64,000 nt of DNA, from positions 62,001 to 126,000 of the forward strand of contig DIWS01000013.1 in assembly GCA_002423585.1 (NCBI GenBank), given 5' to 3'. Below, piece by piece: positions 63,833 to 64,000 of the stretch. This DNA comes from Actinobacteria bacterium UBA6100 (GTDB lineage: Bacteria > Actinomycetota > Coriobacteriia > Anaerosomatales > Anaerosomataceae). How positions within the stretch are numbered: position 1 is the stretch's first letter; the number at the start of each line of letters is the position of its first letter. The notes under the pieces are model-generated. The model had not been told where the DNA came from and made no database searches. It saw only the letters and a program-made list of their open reading frames with translations. The position numbers were made by a program, and so were the translations under genes.

Positions 63833-64000
63833 GTGTTGAAGAAGGTCATCATCATCGGCGGTGGCGCCGCGGGTCTCGGCGCGGCGTACAAGGTGCGACG
63901 TGCGGCGGAGGCAGGCCACGACGTGGACTGCATCCTGCTCGAGAAGGACGACCGTCTCGGCGGGAAACTTGCCACCGACATCGTGCGCGACGCCGAGGGC
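63833..64000 (+). CDS. Second HemY-like oxidase, 3' end outside window
   Basis: The first 56 codons of a gene that runs off the window. KKVIIIGGGAAGLGAAYKVRR, with AGHDVD and DDRLGGKLATDI, is closely similar to the start of the preceding hemY. The start is GTG 63833 or TTG 63836, both after GGAAGGA. Either a tandem paralogue in haem synthesis or an oxidase with another substrate; the missing part cannot be judged. Confidence 0.85.
   Translation, partial: MLKKVIIIGGGAAGLGAAYKVRRAAEAGHDVDCILLEKDDRLGGKLATDIVRDAEG

Overview
The window is high-GC, gene-dense bacterial DNA. Short operons dominate, with many 1-, 4- and 8-base start/stop overlaps and frequent GTG/TTG starts. The RapZ-YvcK-WhiA block, a Gram-positive type LexA box, a coproporphyrin-type haem block (hemE-hemH-hemY) and an Opp transporter point to a Gram-positive lineage, most likely a deep-branching actinobacterium such as a Coriobacteriia relative. 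That placement is inference. A complete sigma-54 gene followed by an NtrB/NtrC-like pair is unusual for Actinobacteriota and argues against Streptomyces- or Mycobacterium-like organisms. No insertion sequence, prophage, CRISPR array or rRNA gene was seen; most of the window is chromosomal core.

Layout. 0-1 kb: 5' part of an ammonium transporter gene (minus), divergent from uvrA. 1-7 kb: uvrA, an unknown protein, uvrC and a DnaQ-type exonuclease, mostly translationally coupled, with a LexA box in front. 7-11 kb: two membrane proteins, then rapZ-yvcK-whiA. 11-16 kb: gap-pgk-tpiA-gpmI-secG, closed by a terminator. 16-22 kb: a complete Opp/Dpp peptide ABC transporter with a strong hairpin after the binding-protein gene, then tRNA-Leu(GAG). 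22-28 kb: a lipoprotein, a metallophosphoesterase, a radical-SAM-like protein lacking one cluster cysteine, a B12-binding radical SAM protein, an aminotransferase and a PHP phosphoesterase.

28-32 kb: a membrane-anchored ferrochelatase paralogue without the catalytic histidine, divergent from thioredoxin; then FmdB, DUF302, a CsoR/CstR-family repressor and a CDF cation exporter. Two ATACCCC/GGGGTAT palindromes, one overlapping the trxA promoter and one between the repressor and CDF genes, suggest a small metal or persulfide regulon. 32-38 kb: rpoN, a sensor kinase and a GAFTGA-containing activator, then a sigma-54 promoter in front of a zinc-ribbon/HMA/CcdA operon. Sigma-54-like elements also precede rpoN itself and the PHP gene.

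38-44 kb: an RsbU-like phosphatase with three predicted GAF domains, a STAS-kinase fusion protein, a nitroreductase, a HAD hydrolase and ubiX. 44-51.5 kb (minus): a nine-gene Mrp/Mbh-like cation/proton antiporter operon with a split MrpA region and three large MrpD-like subunits. 52 kb: tRNA-Cys, tRNA-Gly and tRNA-Val. 52.6-58 kb: a diacylglycerol-kinase-like gene, RNase D, xseA-xseB, a HIT protein and DegV, closed by a strong terminator. 58-64 kb: acetyl-CoA synthetase, then hemE, hemH, hemY and the start of a second, tandem hemY-like gene cut by the window edge.
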